Below, in pieces: positions 1-7,484 of a DNA stretch of 13,125 bases (within the stretch, counting starts at the first letter, position 1; every line of letters starts with the position of its first letter). The notes beneath the pieces are model-generated. The model ran no database searches. It was not told the DNA's origin and saw only the letters and a list, made by a program, of their open reading frames with translations. Origin of the DNA: Gammaproteobacteria bacterium UBA2955 (GTDB lineage Bacteria; Pseudomonadota; Gammaproteobacteria; Pseudomonadales; Azotimanducaceae); the NCBI GenBank assembly GCA_002348825.1, contig DEBN01000147.1:1-13125 (forward strand), given 5' to 3'. The translations under genes and the position numbers were made by a program.

Positions 1-222
1 AATAACAGTCAAACCCGCCGACGATTGGCCTTAAACCGCGCTGTACGTGCCCATCGAATTGCCTTCAGCAGCGACCCGGAAAAGACACTGCAACGCGCAT
101 TCGACTTGCTGCGAGAGCGGGAGGGCTTGAGCGAGGCCTGCAAATTAGTGGTGATCTCAGACGTGCTGGCGAATCAACCCACCGAAGCCATTCAGATTCG
201 CAATCTCATCTGCAGCGGCTGA
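1..222 (+). CDS. pyk: Pyruvate kinase, C-terminal fragment (5' end outside window)
   Basis: This is the last 73 codons of a gene that enters from the left edge; the frame is open from base 1 and ends in TGA. The product resembles the C-terminal domain of bacterial pyruvate kinase, the final glycolytic enzyme (phosphoenolpyruvate + ADP to pyruvate + ATP, cytoplasmic). Seen in the sequence: an RRLALNRAV segment matching the family's 'R.LAL.RGV' strand-helix, then a helix ending in FDLLRE, then the hydrophobic strand KLVVISDV in place of the usual 'GDLVVVTSG', and a short terminal strand IQIRNL. The family's glycine-rich 'GD...G.TN' ending is partly lost (DVLANQPTEA), so the site that binds effectors in some pyruvate kinases may differ here. 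It converges on the permease gene with only 4 bp between stop codons. The assignment rests on a short C-terminal stretch; the catalytic barrel is not in the window. Confidence 0.7.
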   Translation, partial: NNSQTRRRLALNRAVRAHRIAFSSDPEKTLQRAFDLLREREGLSEACKLVVISDVLANQPTEAIQIRNLICSG

Positions 223-226
223 GCGG

Positions 227-1024
227 CTAGAGGCTGCTCAACATTCGTGCAGCTGCCAACAGCAACATCAGTGCAAACAGTCTTTTTAGCATAGTCGCGG
301 GCACACGTTGCGCGAACCGCACCCCAACAGGCGCGGCGATAATTGCGCCGGCAATTATCGGCAATACGGCCTCAAGATCGATCCAGCCCAACATCACTAT
401 TGCGTCTGTGGGCTGATCCCAGAATCCGTAAGACAGTGCACCGAAGAGCGCCAGAGGAACCCCCAGTACGCTCGCTGTGGCTGTTGCCTGATGCGGTGCA
501 ACATTGAAGTAAGTGAGAGTCGGCACCAAAATATTACCGCCGGCGATACCCACCAGCGCGGAGACACAACCTACTGCTGCACCGATTACGGAGGCCAGCC
601 CGGTTCCTGGTAATTGCCTGTGAGGCGCGGGTTTCCACTGCAGGAACATAACCGCGGCAACCGCAAGGAGAAATAATCCGAAGAACGTTTTTAAAAAAGC
701 CATAGGCAGCAGTGGCGCCAAATAGCCTGCTAATGGGCTGCCGATAACGAGTGCTGGGAGTAAGCGCCGTACCGCCAAAGCATTCACTCGTCCAGCGCGA
801 ACCTGCGTAATTGCCGCGCTCGCGGTGGTAAAGACAATGCATGCCAACGAAGTAGCCACCGCAACGATCAGTGTGTTTTCCGGGCCATGGCGGTTAAGTT
901 CCGCAAAATACAGCGCCAACGCGGGAACGATCACTATACCTCCGCCTATGCCCAGCAATCCCGCCAGAAAGCCACTGGTCAAACCTAGGCAAAGACAGAG
1001 CGCTATAAAGAATATTGTTTCCAC
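227..1024 (-). CDS. TauE/SafE-family membrane permease (sulfite exporter-like)
   Basis: A 265-residue polytopic inner-membrane protein of the TauE/SafE (formerly DUF81) family, whose members are proposed to move sulfite, sulfoacetate or other small anions. The two halves carry the family's repeated glycine-rich motif, GLLGIGGG at residues 23-30 and VGIAGGNILVP at about 158-168. They are separated and followed by strongly hydrophobic segments, giving about eight predicted membrane helices and the usual family length. The start is GTG at 1022-1024; an in-frame stop seven codons upstream rules out a much longer protein, and no strong Shine-Dalgarno precedes it. The gene diverges from the MORN gene across 61 bp and converges on pyruvate kinase. 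Nothing nearby points to sulfur metabolism, so the substrate cannot be inferred. The family is secure; the transported compound is unknown. Confidence 0.9.
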   Translation of the reverse strand: METIFFIALCLCLGLTSGFLAGLLGIGGGIVIVPALALYFAELNRHGPENTLIVAVATSLACIVFTTASAAITQVRAGRVNALAVRRLLPALVIGSPLAGYLAPLLPMAFLKTFFGLFLLAVAAVMFLQWKPAPHRQLPGTGLASVIGAAVGCVSALVGIAGGNILVPTLTYFNVAPHQATATASVLGVPLALFGALSYGFWDQPTDAIVMLGWIDLEAVLPIIAGAIIAAPVGVRFAQRVPATMLKRLFALMLLLAAARMLSSL

Positions 1025-1085
1025 GCAGGCTGTTTTTTCCGTTTACTCTCGGACAACATAAAGCACTCGAATCCCGAAGAGCAAC

Positions 1086-2072
1086 ATGGAAGTTTTAAGA
1101 ACTAATTTATTTTTACTGATTCTCGTTTACGCAGCGGCTGCCACTGGTGCCGAGGTGACGTTGGCAAATGGCGATCGCTATATCGGCGATGTCGTTGATG
1201 GCGTATTGAGCGGCAACGGCACTTACATCTGGGCCGCTGGTGACCGTTACGAAGGGTACTTCGTAAATGACCAACCCGATGGCTCGGGTGTTTATAAGTG
1301 GGTCGACGGTCGTGTCTACAAGGGCGAGTTTGAGAAAGGCGTCCGTCAAGGCCAAGGCCAGCTTCGATGGGCCAATGGTGACTTTTATGAGGGCGCCTTC
1401 GCGGCAAATGCTATGCACGGGTTGGGGCGCTTCGTTTGGGCAAATAAAGACCGCTATCAGGGTGAATTCAAAGAGAATAAGCGCGTGGGTCGAGGCGCGA
1501 TGGTGTGGCACACCGGCCAAGCTTATGACGGCCTTTTTCGCGATGGCCTTATGCACGGACAGGGACACTTAAAGTACGTTGACGGCAGAGAGTATATTGG
1601 AGCCTTCGTGGCCGGCGTTAAGAGCGGTGAGGGTACTTTCAACTGGCCGAACGGCAATCGCTACGTGGGATCATTTGTGACTGACCAGCGCTCCGGTGGC
1701 GGGGTTTTTTTGTGGCGGGACGGCACCGTCTATCGGGGACAGTTTATTGCTAATAAACAGCACGGTTATGGTGTCAAAGAGCAGCCTAATAATGTGTCGG
1801 AATTACAGGTTTGGCGCGATGGCGAAATCGTCAGCTCGACACGGATCGAAGAAAATCAATACTGTGCGCTGCAATATTTAGAGCGGGCTTGGATGTTCTC
1901 CGCCGAGTCATGCATCAATGGGCTGGCCCATGGAAGAGGCGTTGCTGTGAGTTTGGATGGGGACTTTGTTGTCAAAGACGGGCGCTTTGTTTTGGGACAA
2001 TTCGTCGCCGGTGAACTAGTAGAGATACCGACAAAGATCTCGCGCGCTGAGACGGTCCAGAACGATGGCTAG
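1086..2072 (+). CDS. Secreted MORN-repeat protein
   Basis: A 328-residue protein that opens with a signal-peptide-like segment: a short N-region, a hydrophobic core at residues 7-18, and a probable cleavage after ATGA near residue 22. Nine uninterrupted 23-residue MORN repeats follow at residues 28-234, each with the pattern G..Y.G.F..G...G.G...W. The last ~95 residues contain a non-MORN stretch with two cysteines (about 257 and 274) and one degenerate MORN-like unit (AHGRGVAV). MORN repeats form extended beta-hairpin stacks that act as scaffolds or bind lipids and proteins in other systems; no enzymatic residues are visible. With the signal peptide the product should be periplasmic or surface exposed. 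The ATG is preceded by GAAGAG, a reasonable ribosome site. The stop overlaps the start of the pseudokinase gene (ATGGCTAG), so the two are probably cotranscribed and translationally coupled. Specific function is unknown. Confidence 0.88.
   Translation: MEVLRTNLFLLILVYAAAATGAEVTLANGDRYIGDVVDGVLSGNGTYIWAAGDRYEGYFVNDQPDGSGVYKWVDGRVYKGEFEKGVRQGQGQLRWANGDFYEGAFAANAMHGLGRFVWANKDRYQGEFKENKRVGRGAMVWHTGQAYDGLFRDGLMHGQGHLKYVDGREYIGAFVAGVKSGEGTFNWPNGNRYVGSFVTDQRSGGGVFLWRDGTVYRGQFIANKQHGYGVKEQPNNVSELQVWRDGEIVSSTRIEENQYCALQYLERAWMFSAESCINGLAHGRGVAVSLDGDFVVKDGRFVLGQFVAGELVEIPTKISRAETVQNDG
1167..1787 (+). repeat. Nine tandem MORN-repeat units (69 bp each)
   Basis: Nine consecutive in-frame units of exactly 23 codons, starting at NGDRYIGDV and ending at GYGVKEQP. 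The conserved positions are the glycine or asparagine-glycine turn, Tyr-x-Gly, and the G.G...W ending. The units are clearly related at protein level but diverged at DNA level, so this is an old array under protein constraint and not a recent DNA expansion. Confidence 0.9.
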
Positions 2073-4314
2073 CGAGTTACGGCTTTCCGGTTTCACGTTG
2101 ACCAAAACATTGCGCGACTCCGACGAGGCAGTGGTTGTCTTGGGCTATCAACAGGCGCTGAACAAGCGTTGTTTCATTCGAGCCGCGAGGTCGCCGGAAA
2201 GTCTGTCTTTAATGCAAACTGAAATCAACGTGCTTAAAGACATCGAGCACGATAACGCGCCCCAGCTTATCGATCACGGACAGCAGGGGCCGTGGCACTA
2301 CAGCGCGGTCGAGTACATCAGTCAGGGTCGCTTAGCTGATCTTTTGCAGCAGGGACTGCCGCTCAAGCGGGTGATACAAATAATCAGAGACGTGGCGTTT
2401 GGTTTGCAGCAATTGCATGCGGCCGGCTTTACCCATAATTCGTTGTCGGCAGACCGAATACTCTTTCGCAGCGATGGCGGCGCCGTGCTCACGGGTTATC
2501 AGTGGTGTACAAAGCTGGACTCTCAAGAACAGCAATCTAATGTCTTAACTGACCGGTTCGCTCTTTCTGGCTGCTGCAGCCCGGAACTGCTGCGGGGGCA
2601 ACAGAGTCGGGCGGCAAGCGACTACTTCAGCCTGGGTGCGGTTCTATATCAGGTATTAGTTGGCGAGCCGCCTTTTTTGGGTGGTTCTCGGACCGAGTTG
2701 TATGAACAAATCACGCAGCGGCCGTTGCCAGCGTTGCCGCAGCAGTTTGCGTTTATCCGGCCATTGTTGGAACGTTTACTTAATGCTCACCCAGAGCAAA
2801 GAATCGACAGTTATGAGGCGCTTTCGCTGTGCCTGGATGAACTCGCTGCAGGTCAGGATTGGCCCGCGATTATGCTGCGCAGTGACGATATCGCCAGCCA
2901 AGAAGTGCGCGTTCTCGGCGGTAATTTATTGGCCACAGGCGGCGACGGCCGTCCCAGTAAGAGGACACTGCGGCGTAAACGCCGGCAACGGCGCACCGCT
3001 ATCGGTTTTGCCGTTATGGCATCCCTGCTGTTGGTTATTGGCGTAGGTTACATTATTCAGCCGTCGCGGTTGCTCAGCGTCGATGCACTCGCGGCCTCTC
3101 TGGGGTTAGCCGAAGACCCGGAGCTCGTCAGTGCTTGGGATAAAGCGCAGGCGTTGCGGCAGGATCCTAATCAAGGTCTGACGAGCATAGCTGCGGCCTA
3201 CCAAGAAGTACTGGTGTTGGATCCGGAATATCGGCCGGCGCGCGAGGCGATGTCCGCGCTGATAGCGGAATGGAAGCAAGATATCTCCGGCGCGCTTGTT
3301 AATGACAATACAGATTTAGCGGCGGCGCGGCTGGACGAGGCGATGGCGCTCCTACCCAATGATGCAGAGATCAACTTATTGTCCCTGCAATTGCAGAATC
3401 GTTATCGCGCAGAACGGTTACTCAAAAGTACAGAGGCATTGCTCACAAGTCATGGTTTGAGTGATCCACCGAGTGCGGCGGCGGCGATTCAGTCCTATCA
3501 AGAAATTTTGCGGCTGGCACCCAGTCATTCCGGAGCTTTGGCGGGTCTGGACACTTTAGCGCGGCATTACGTCGAGTTGTCCAAGCAGGCGGCCAACGAT
3601 GGCAAAGTTGCTCCAGCGATTCGCTTCCTCGAAAGAGCTGCGGCGGCCAATCAATCGCTTCGAAGCTTAGATGATGCACGCCAACTTATTTCTCGAGCGA
3701 CGACATTGAAAGCAGCAATCGACGAACTGCTGATACGGGGCAATGAATTTAAGCAAGCGGGCTCGTTAGTGCAGCCAAAGGGTGAAAACGCGGTCGAACT
3801 ATTTCAACAGGTACTCGCGACCGACCCAGACAATCCTGCAGCGCTTCAGGCAATGAGCGAGATTGCAGAGCGAATATTGGTGCAAGGCGAGCGGTTGTTA
3901 AATAAGGGCCAGCTTGCAGCCGTTGACGAACTGGTGCTCGACGCGGCCGGTGCCGGAGTCGGCGAGGACGTTGTAGCGCAATTGCGTAATGCGGCATTGG
4001 ATGAACGACAGCGGCTCAAGACAGTTGCCGACTTACTAGTAACAGGCCAGGAGCTGTTTAATAAGGGGTTATTAACCGAACCAAGTTCAGGCAATGCGGT
4101 CATGGTGCTGCGCAATGTGCAGCAGCTTGATCCCGGTAACACAGCAGCTCGGTCGCTTTTGCGGCGATGTGCAGAGCGCTTGGCCAAGGCCGCCATAGAG
4201 GCGCGGGGATTCGGGCTTCTTGCGGATGCCGATCAGTACCTTGCTCTAGCGCTGTCGATTCAGCCCGACTCAACCAAATGGAATGAACTGCAACGTCAGT
4301 GGCAGGGTTCCTAG
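2065..4314 (+). CDS. Transmembrane pseudokinase with periplasmic TPR-like modules
   Basis: This 749-residue protein has three parts. Residues ~8-265 have the fold pattern of a Hanks-type Ser/Thr kinase, but the catalytic residues are missing: no glycine-rich loop is recognisable, the ATP-binding Lys position reads FIRA (Arg39), HRD is HNS (124-126), the catalytic-loop Lys and Asn are Ser128 and Arg131, and DFG is GYQ (144-146). Structural markers remain: a C-helix Glu (E53), SPE for APE (172-174), the F-helix Asp in DYFSLG (D186) and the late Arg (R246). A basic run (RRKRRQRR, 303-310) precedes a single membrane helix at 311-331, which places the kinase fold in the cytoplasm. Residues 353-749 should be periplasmic and hold four related ~100-residue modules. 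The ATG overlaps the MORN stop by 8 bp and lacks a strong ribosome site, suggesting coupling. The likely role is binding or scaffolding, not phosphorylation; partners are unknown. Confidence 0.85.
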   Translation: MASELRLSGFTLTKTLRDSDEAVVVLGYQQALNKRCFIRAARSPESLSLMQTEINVLKDIEHDNAPQLIDHGQQGPWHYSAVEYISQGRLADLLQQGLPLKRVIQIIRDVAFGLQQLHAAGFTHNSLSADRILFRSDGGAVLTGYQWCTKLDSQEQQSNVLTDRFALSGCCSPELLRGQQSRAASDYFSLGAVLYQVLVGEPPFLGGSRTELYEQITQRPLPALPQQFAFIRPLLERLLNAHPEQRIDSYEALSLCLDELAAGQDWPAIMLRSDDIASQEVRVLGGNLLATGGDGRPSKRTLRRKRRQRRTAIGFAVMASLLLVIGVGYIIQPSRLLSVDALAASLGLAEDPELVSAWDKAQALRQDPNQGLTSIAAAYQEVLVLDPEYRPAREAMSALIAEWKQDISGALVNDNTDLAAARLDEAMALLPNDAEINLLSLQLQNRYRAERLLKSTEALLTSHGLSDPPSAAAAIQSYQEILRLAPSHSGALAGLDTLARHYVELSKQAANDGKVAPAIRFLERAAAANQSLRSLDDARQLISRATTLKAAIDELLIRGNEFKQAGSLVQPKGENAVELFQQVLATDPDNPAALQAMSEIAERILVQGERLLNKGQLAAVDELVLDAAGAGVGEDVVAQLRNAALDERQRLKTVADLLVTGQELFNKGLLTEPSSGNAVMVLRNVQQLDPGNTAARSLLRRCAERLAKAAIEARGFGLLADADQYLALALSIQPDSTKWNELQRQWQGS
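3121..4308 (+). repeat. Four ~100-residue double-TPR-like modules
   Basis: The periplasmic part of the pseudokinase consists of four homologous units beginning near residues 353, 452, 554 and 656. Each contains a first helix pair ending in a 'hhxLxP' turn (LDP 385-387, LAP 484-486, TDP 586-588, LDP 688-690) and a second helix pair whose turn lies about 44 residues later (for example LLPND near 431 and IQPDS near 734). The turn-to-turn spacing of 99, 102 and 102 residues shows that a whole two-TPR block was duplicated. Confidence 0.7.
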
Positions 4315-4319
4315 GGTGA

Positions 4320-4348
4320 TTGCATTTGACCAACCTGCCTCCTATATT
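4320..4348 (+). promoter_or_regulatory. Candidate sigma-70 promoter for the MBL hydrolase gene
   Basis: TTGCAT at 4320-4325 and TATATT at 4343-4348 are separated by 17 bp. The -10 box matches the consensus at five of six positions and the -35 box at three of six. It lies between the pseudokinase stop and the next start, about 30 bp upstream of the ATG, which would give the hydrolase gene its own transcript. This is a consensus match by eye only. Confidence 0.4.
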
Positions 4349-4377
4349 TCGCACCACCAAGCATTTAGAGGCCGCCC

Positions 4378-5280
4378 ATGGCTGTAGAGATCCCATACCG
4401 CAGAGAATTAGACTTCGAATACGGGCGGGTTGACACGCTCGCTCCCGGTGTTCGCCGCGTTATCGCGAACAACCCCGGGCCTTTCACATTCAGCGGTACT
4501 GGAACCTATATTCTTGGCACCGGTAGGGTCGCTGTGATTGATCCAGGGCCCGATGATCAGGAGCACATTAACGCCATTCTGGCAGCGCTAGAGGGAGAAT
4601 CTATTTCACATATTCTGGTCACCCATACGCACATGGACCACTCGCCCGGCTGTAAAAAGCTAAAGGCGGTATGCAACGCGCCAACCTACGCTTATGGACG
4701 TCATGGCGCCGGTAAAATCGAGCAAGGCATCAATGTTGAGGAGGGTGGAGATATGGACTTCGACCCCGACCACATCGTGCGTCATGGCGACATTATCGAC
4801 GGCGAGAATTGGTCCGTTGAGTGCGTTTATACCCCTGGCCATACCTCTAACCACATGTGTTTCGCACTGCAGGAACAAAAAGCGCTCTTCTCTGGTGACC
4901 ACGTCATGGGCTGGTCAACCAGTATTGTGTCACCGCCGGATGGCGACATGTCCGATTACATGGACAGTTTGGAGTTATTACTGGATCGCGATGACGTGGT
5001 CTATTGGCCGACCCATGGACCGGGCATCGAAGAACCCAAACCGCACGTGCGCGCATTTATTCAACACCGTAAAGAGCGAGAACAGCAGATTATCGACTGT
5101 CTCGAGCAGGGCATTTTCAATATTCGCGAGATGGTGCCAGCCATGTACCACGACACACCGGAATTTATGTATCCGGCTGCCGCACGGAGCGTTTTGGCGG
5201 CCATGGACAATTTGGTGAAGAAGCAGCGCATCGTCTTAGCCAGTGGCGCGGGGCTAGAGGGCGAGTACCGATTGGCATGA
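4378..5280 (+). CDS. Metallo-beta-lactamase-fold hydrolase (LACTB2-like)
   Basis: A 300-residue cytoplasmic protein of the metallo-beta-lactamase superfamily, closest in layout to LACTB2-like or glyoxalase-II-like hydrolases. The metal-binding set is complete: HTHMDH at residues 83-88, His155 in TPGHTSNH, Asp174 in FSGDH and His213 in PTHGPG, which predicts a dinuclear zinc site. The C-terminal ~80 residues (HRKEREQQIIDCLEQG onward) form the helical tail typical of LACTB2 relatives, where a winged-helix-like segment follows the hydrolase core. The ATG is well supported by AGAGG at 4367-4371, six bases upstream. It follows the pseudokinase gene after 63 bp that contain a candidate promoter, and converges on the histidine kinase gene with 5 bp between stops. 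The substrate (thioester, phosphodiester/RNA or other) cannot be read from the sequence. Confidence 0.88.
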   Translation: MAVEIPYRRELDFEYGRVDTLAPGVRRVIANNPGPFTFSGTGTYILGTGRVAVIDPGPDDQEHINAILAALEGESISHILVTHTHMDHSPGCKKLKAVCNAPTYAYGRHGAGKIEQGINVEEGGDMDFDPDHIVRHGDIIDGENWSVECVYTPGHTSNHMCFALQEQKALFSGDHVMGWSTSIVSPPDGDMSDYMDSLELLLDRDDVVYWPTHGPGIEEPKPHVRAFIQHRKEREQQIIDCLEQGIFNIREMVPAMYHDTPEFMYPAAARSVLAAMDNLVKKQRIVLASGAGLEGEYRLA

Positions 5281-5285
5281 CCACG

Positions 5286-7460
5286 CTAAGGTCTTATGGC
5301 GTCTAAACGCGCCTCGGTTTCAGCTACGGGCAGTTGTACGACCATTGCGACACCCGACGAATCGGGCAAATTTACCGCCTTGGCGACGCCCCCGTGATGC
5401 TCCGCAATGACTCGGACTACATATAATCCCAAACCAAAATGCAGTCGATTTTGCGGGCCGCGATGACTGACCATAGAGTCGAAAGCAGATTTTAAAACCG
5501 CTTCATTCATCACCGGGCCGCGGTTAGAAACCGAGATCTGTAAAGTTTCGGCAAAACAGTCCAATTGGATTCTGATCGCTGTGCCCTTGCGATGAAAATC
5601 CACCGCATTATCCACGAGCTTGTCCATCAATTGCTCGATGCGGAAGTCTGCAATCATGGCAATAGCGGGCTCGTTAGGACCGGCATAGATCATTCGAGTT
5701 TGGCTATGCGCAATCGCGCAGTTTGAGACATAGCTGCGCAGGAAATTATCGAGATCTACAGCTTCTAACTCCTCGGCCTCTAGTGACTCCTCGAGATTGG
5801 CCGCATCAGCTAGGTTCTGCACAATCGATCCTATTCGATTTACGCCGCGTTTGGCGCTGGCCAGATATTTACTGTCATCGACCTGGGGAAACTCTTCGGC
5901 GAGGTTTTGTAGCGATGTACTGAGGGTGTTCAGCGGGTTGTTTATCTCGTGCCTCAGGGTCCGTGGCATGCTCTCCAAGAAAGTATTATGTTGATGCAGC
6001 TTTTCGAGCATGTTGGAGACGCTTCGCGAAAGGTCGCCAATCTCGTCGCCAGCATTGATTTCGCTTTTTAGTTCGGCGCGTCGTAGGCGCCCGTAATGAT
6101 CTATCGCCGCGGATGCTTCCTGGCGCAGACTGCCTATCCGCCAAGCTAAACGCCCAGCGAAGGCGAGCAGAGCCACAAATACGGCCACAAGGCTTAACAC
6201 CGAGAGCAGCAGTACCTGCTCTAACGAGGTGCGTTGAAATTTCAGAATGTTGTCAATGTCCTGTTCGACAACAACGGTGCCGATTACCTTTTCCGCCGAA
6301 ACGATGGGGTGGGCAGCAAGAATCATTTCCTGCTCCTTAGAAATCCGATTCCGAAGCGCGATAGGGGCGCCATTAAGACTCTCACGTATAACCCTTGCGG
6401 CCGCCGAGTTTTCTTCACTTGTGGTTGGCTGTGTCGACGGAGTGAAATTTTCCCCCGTAAGTAACCTGTGTAGCCAAGGACGTATATCGCTAAATAAGGC
6501 CGATAAATCCAGACCGTCTGTCGGTTCGCTTGCATTGGCCACCGGTGACTGTATTGCTCCAGCTTCCGCGCGCACTCGGGCTTGATTGTCGATCACCAAA
6601 ATCCTTGCGCCAGAGTAGCCAAGGCCCTGCACAATGTTGCGCACTTCTGGCGTACCGAGAACGACGAGGTCGAAGCTTTCTTTACCCGCACTGGGTAGGG
6701 TTCGAGTGCGGCGAACGGTATCTCGAGCCGACGCATCATCCACGTCGACGAATGTCATGCCGAAGTAGCGCCGCGAGCCCAAAAGCGCTAGAGGAAAGCG
6801 AAATTCAACCAAGACCTCGTCGCCGCTGGGCAGTAAAGCCCCTTGAATTCTATTGTCGGCGACGCCTGAGGCGGCGTACCGCCATTGATCATCCATGACA
6901 AAACCGGTCATGACATTAGAGGATTGAAAAACCAAACTTACCCGACCGTCCTCGCCATCGGCGCGGATAAAGTTCAGCTGAATATGATCGGCATTATCCA
7001 GTCGCAGATACTCGGGATCACGATAGACCACCGATTGGTCGCGAATGCGCATGAAAACGTAGAGGTAGTCGTCCCGTTCACCCAGCAGCAGCTCAAAGTC
7101 AGCATCCGCAGTGCCCTCTGGGGAACCGAACGCCAAATATTGCAGTTGATCGGATGACCCCCAGTCTTCTGTCTGGCCGTCGAGTCTGATGTTGCCGGTT
7201 AATGGCTGTGCATAAAGCGGCTCGAAATCCTCTAGATTTAAGGGCAGATCATTAAACAGATCGTCGCGCCCGTTAAATAACGTGGAGATGCCTTCGGCGG
7301 TGAGCAGCTGAGCTTGCGACTGGCCCTGCACCAGCAACCGCTCCATTTCCACCAACTGCTGATAACTGAACCAGGGCACCACTAATAGGGCCAGGCCCAT
7401 TACCGCCAGCTTAGTGCCCAAGCGCGGCCCACGAAATCGACCCCTGAGAGCAGCTAACAC
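5286..7460 (-). CDS. pdsS: Sensor histidine kinase, dedicated-sortase-system type (PdsS-like)
   Basis: A 724-residue membrane sensor kinase. Domain order: N-terminal membrane helix (~17-33), large periplasmic region (~35-412), second helix (~413-438), HAMP linker (~437-490), HisKA with phospho-acceptor His504 in LRHEINNPLN, and HATPase with the N-box Asn618 in VDNAV and the G2 loop FGLGLY. The periplasmic part begins with a CBM9-like sheet (IRLDGQTEDW at 91-100, DDYLYVFMRIRD at 130-141). The G1 box reads SNRGP instead of DxGxG, and FDSMVS follows; from memory both are normal for the family called proteobacterial dedicated sortase system histidine kinase (TIGR03785), not signs of decay. The start is GTG, forced because the upstream in-frame codons run back only to the response regulator's stop. 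It lies 24 bp behind that regulator gene, in the same operon and frame. No sortase is present in the window, so its target is uncertain. Confidence 0.85.
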   Translation of the reverse strand: MLAALRGRFRGPRLGTKLAVMGLALLVVPWFSYQQLVEMERLLVQGQSQAQLLTAEGISTLFNGRDDLFNDLPLNLEDFEPLYAQPLTGNIRLDGQTEDWGSSDQLQYLAFGSPEGTADADFELLLGERDDYLYVFMRIRDQSVVYRDPEYLRLDNADHIQLNFIRADGEDGRVSLVFQSSNVMTGFVMDDQWRYAASGVADNRIQGALLPSGDEVLVEFRFPLALLGSRRYFGMTFVDVDDASARDTVRRTRTLPSAGKESFDLVVLGTPEVRNIVQGLGYSGARILVIDNQARVRAEAGAIQSPVANASEPTDGLDLSALFSDIRPWLHRLLTGENFTPSTQPTTSEENSAAARVIRESLNGAPIALRNRISKEQEMILAAHPIVSAEKVIGTVVVEQDIDNILKFQRTSLEQVLLLSVLSLVAVFVALLAFAGRLAWRIGSLRQEASAAIDHYGRLRRAELKSEINAGDEIGDLSRSVSNMLEKLHQHNTFLESMPRTLRHEINNPLNTLSTSLQNLAEEFPQVDDSKYLASAKRGVNRIGSIVQNLADAANLEESLEAEELEAVDLDNFLRSYVSNCAIAHSQTRMIYAGPNEPAIAMIADFRIEQLMDKLVDNAVDFHRKGTAIRIQLDCFAETLQISVSNRGPVMNEAVLKSAFDSMVSHRGPQNRLHFGLGLYVVRVIAEHHGGVAKAVNLPDSSGVAMVVQLPVAETEARLDAIRP

Positions 7461-7484
7461 GATTGAGCCACAGTCGGGATTAGC

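Noticed and set aside
534..842. Long open frames overlapping the permease, MORN, kinase and other genes on other strands or frames
   Set aside because: They lie wholly inside genes with clear family motifs, show arginine/cysteine-rich low-complexity composition and no recognisable domain.
1025..1085. Divergent promoters between the permease and MORN genes
   Set aside because: The 61-bp gap must hold start signals, but no pair of boxes matches the consensus at more than three positions each with correct spacing.
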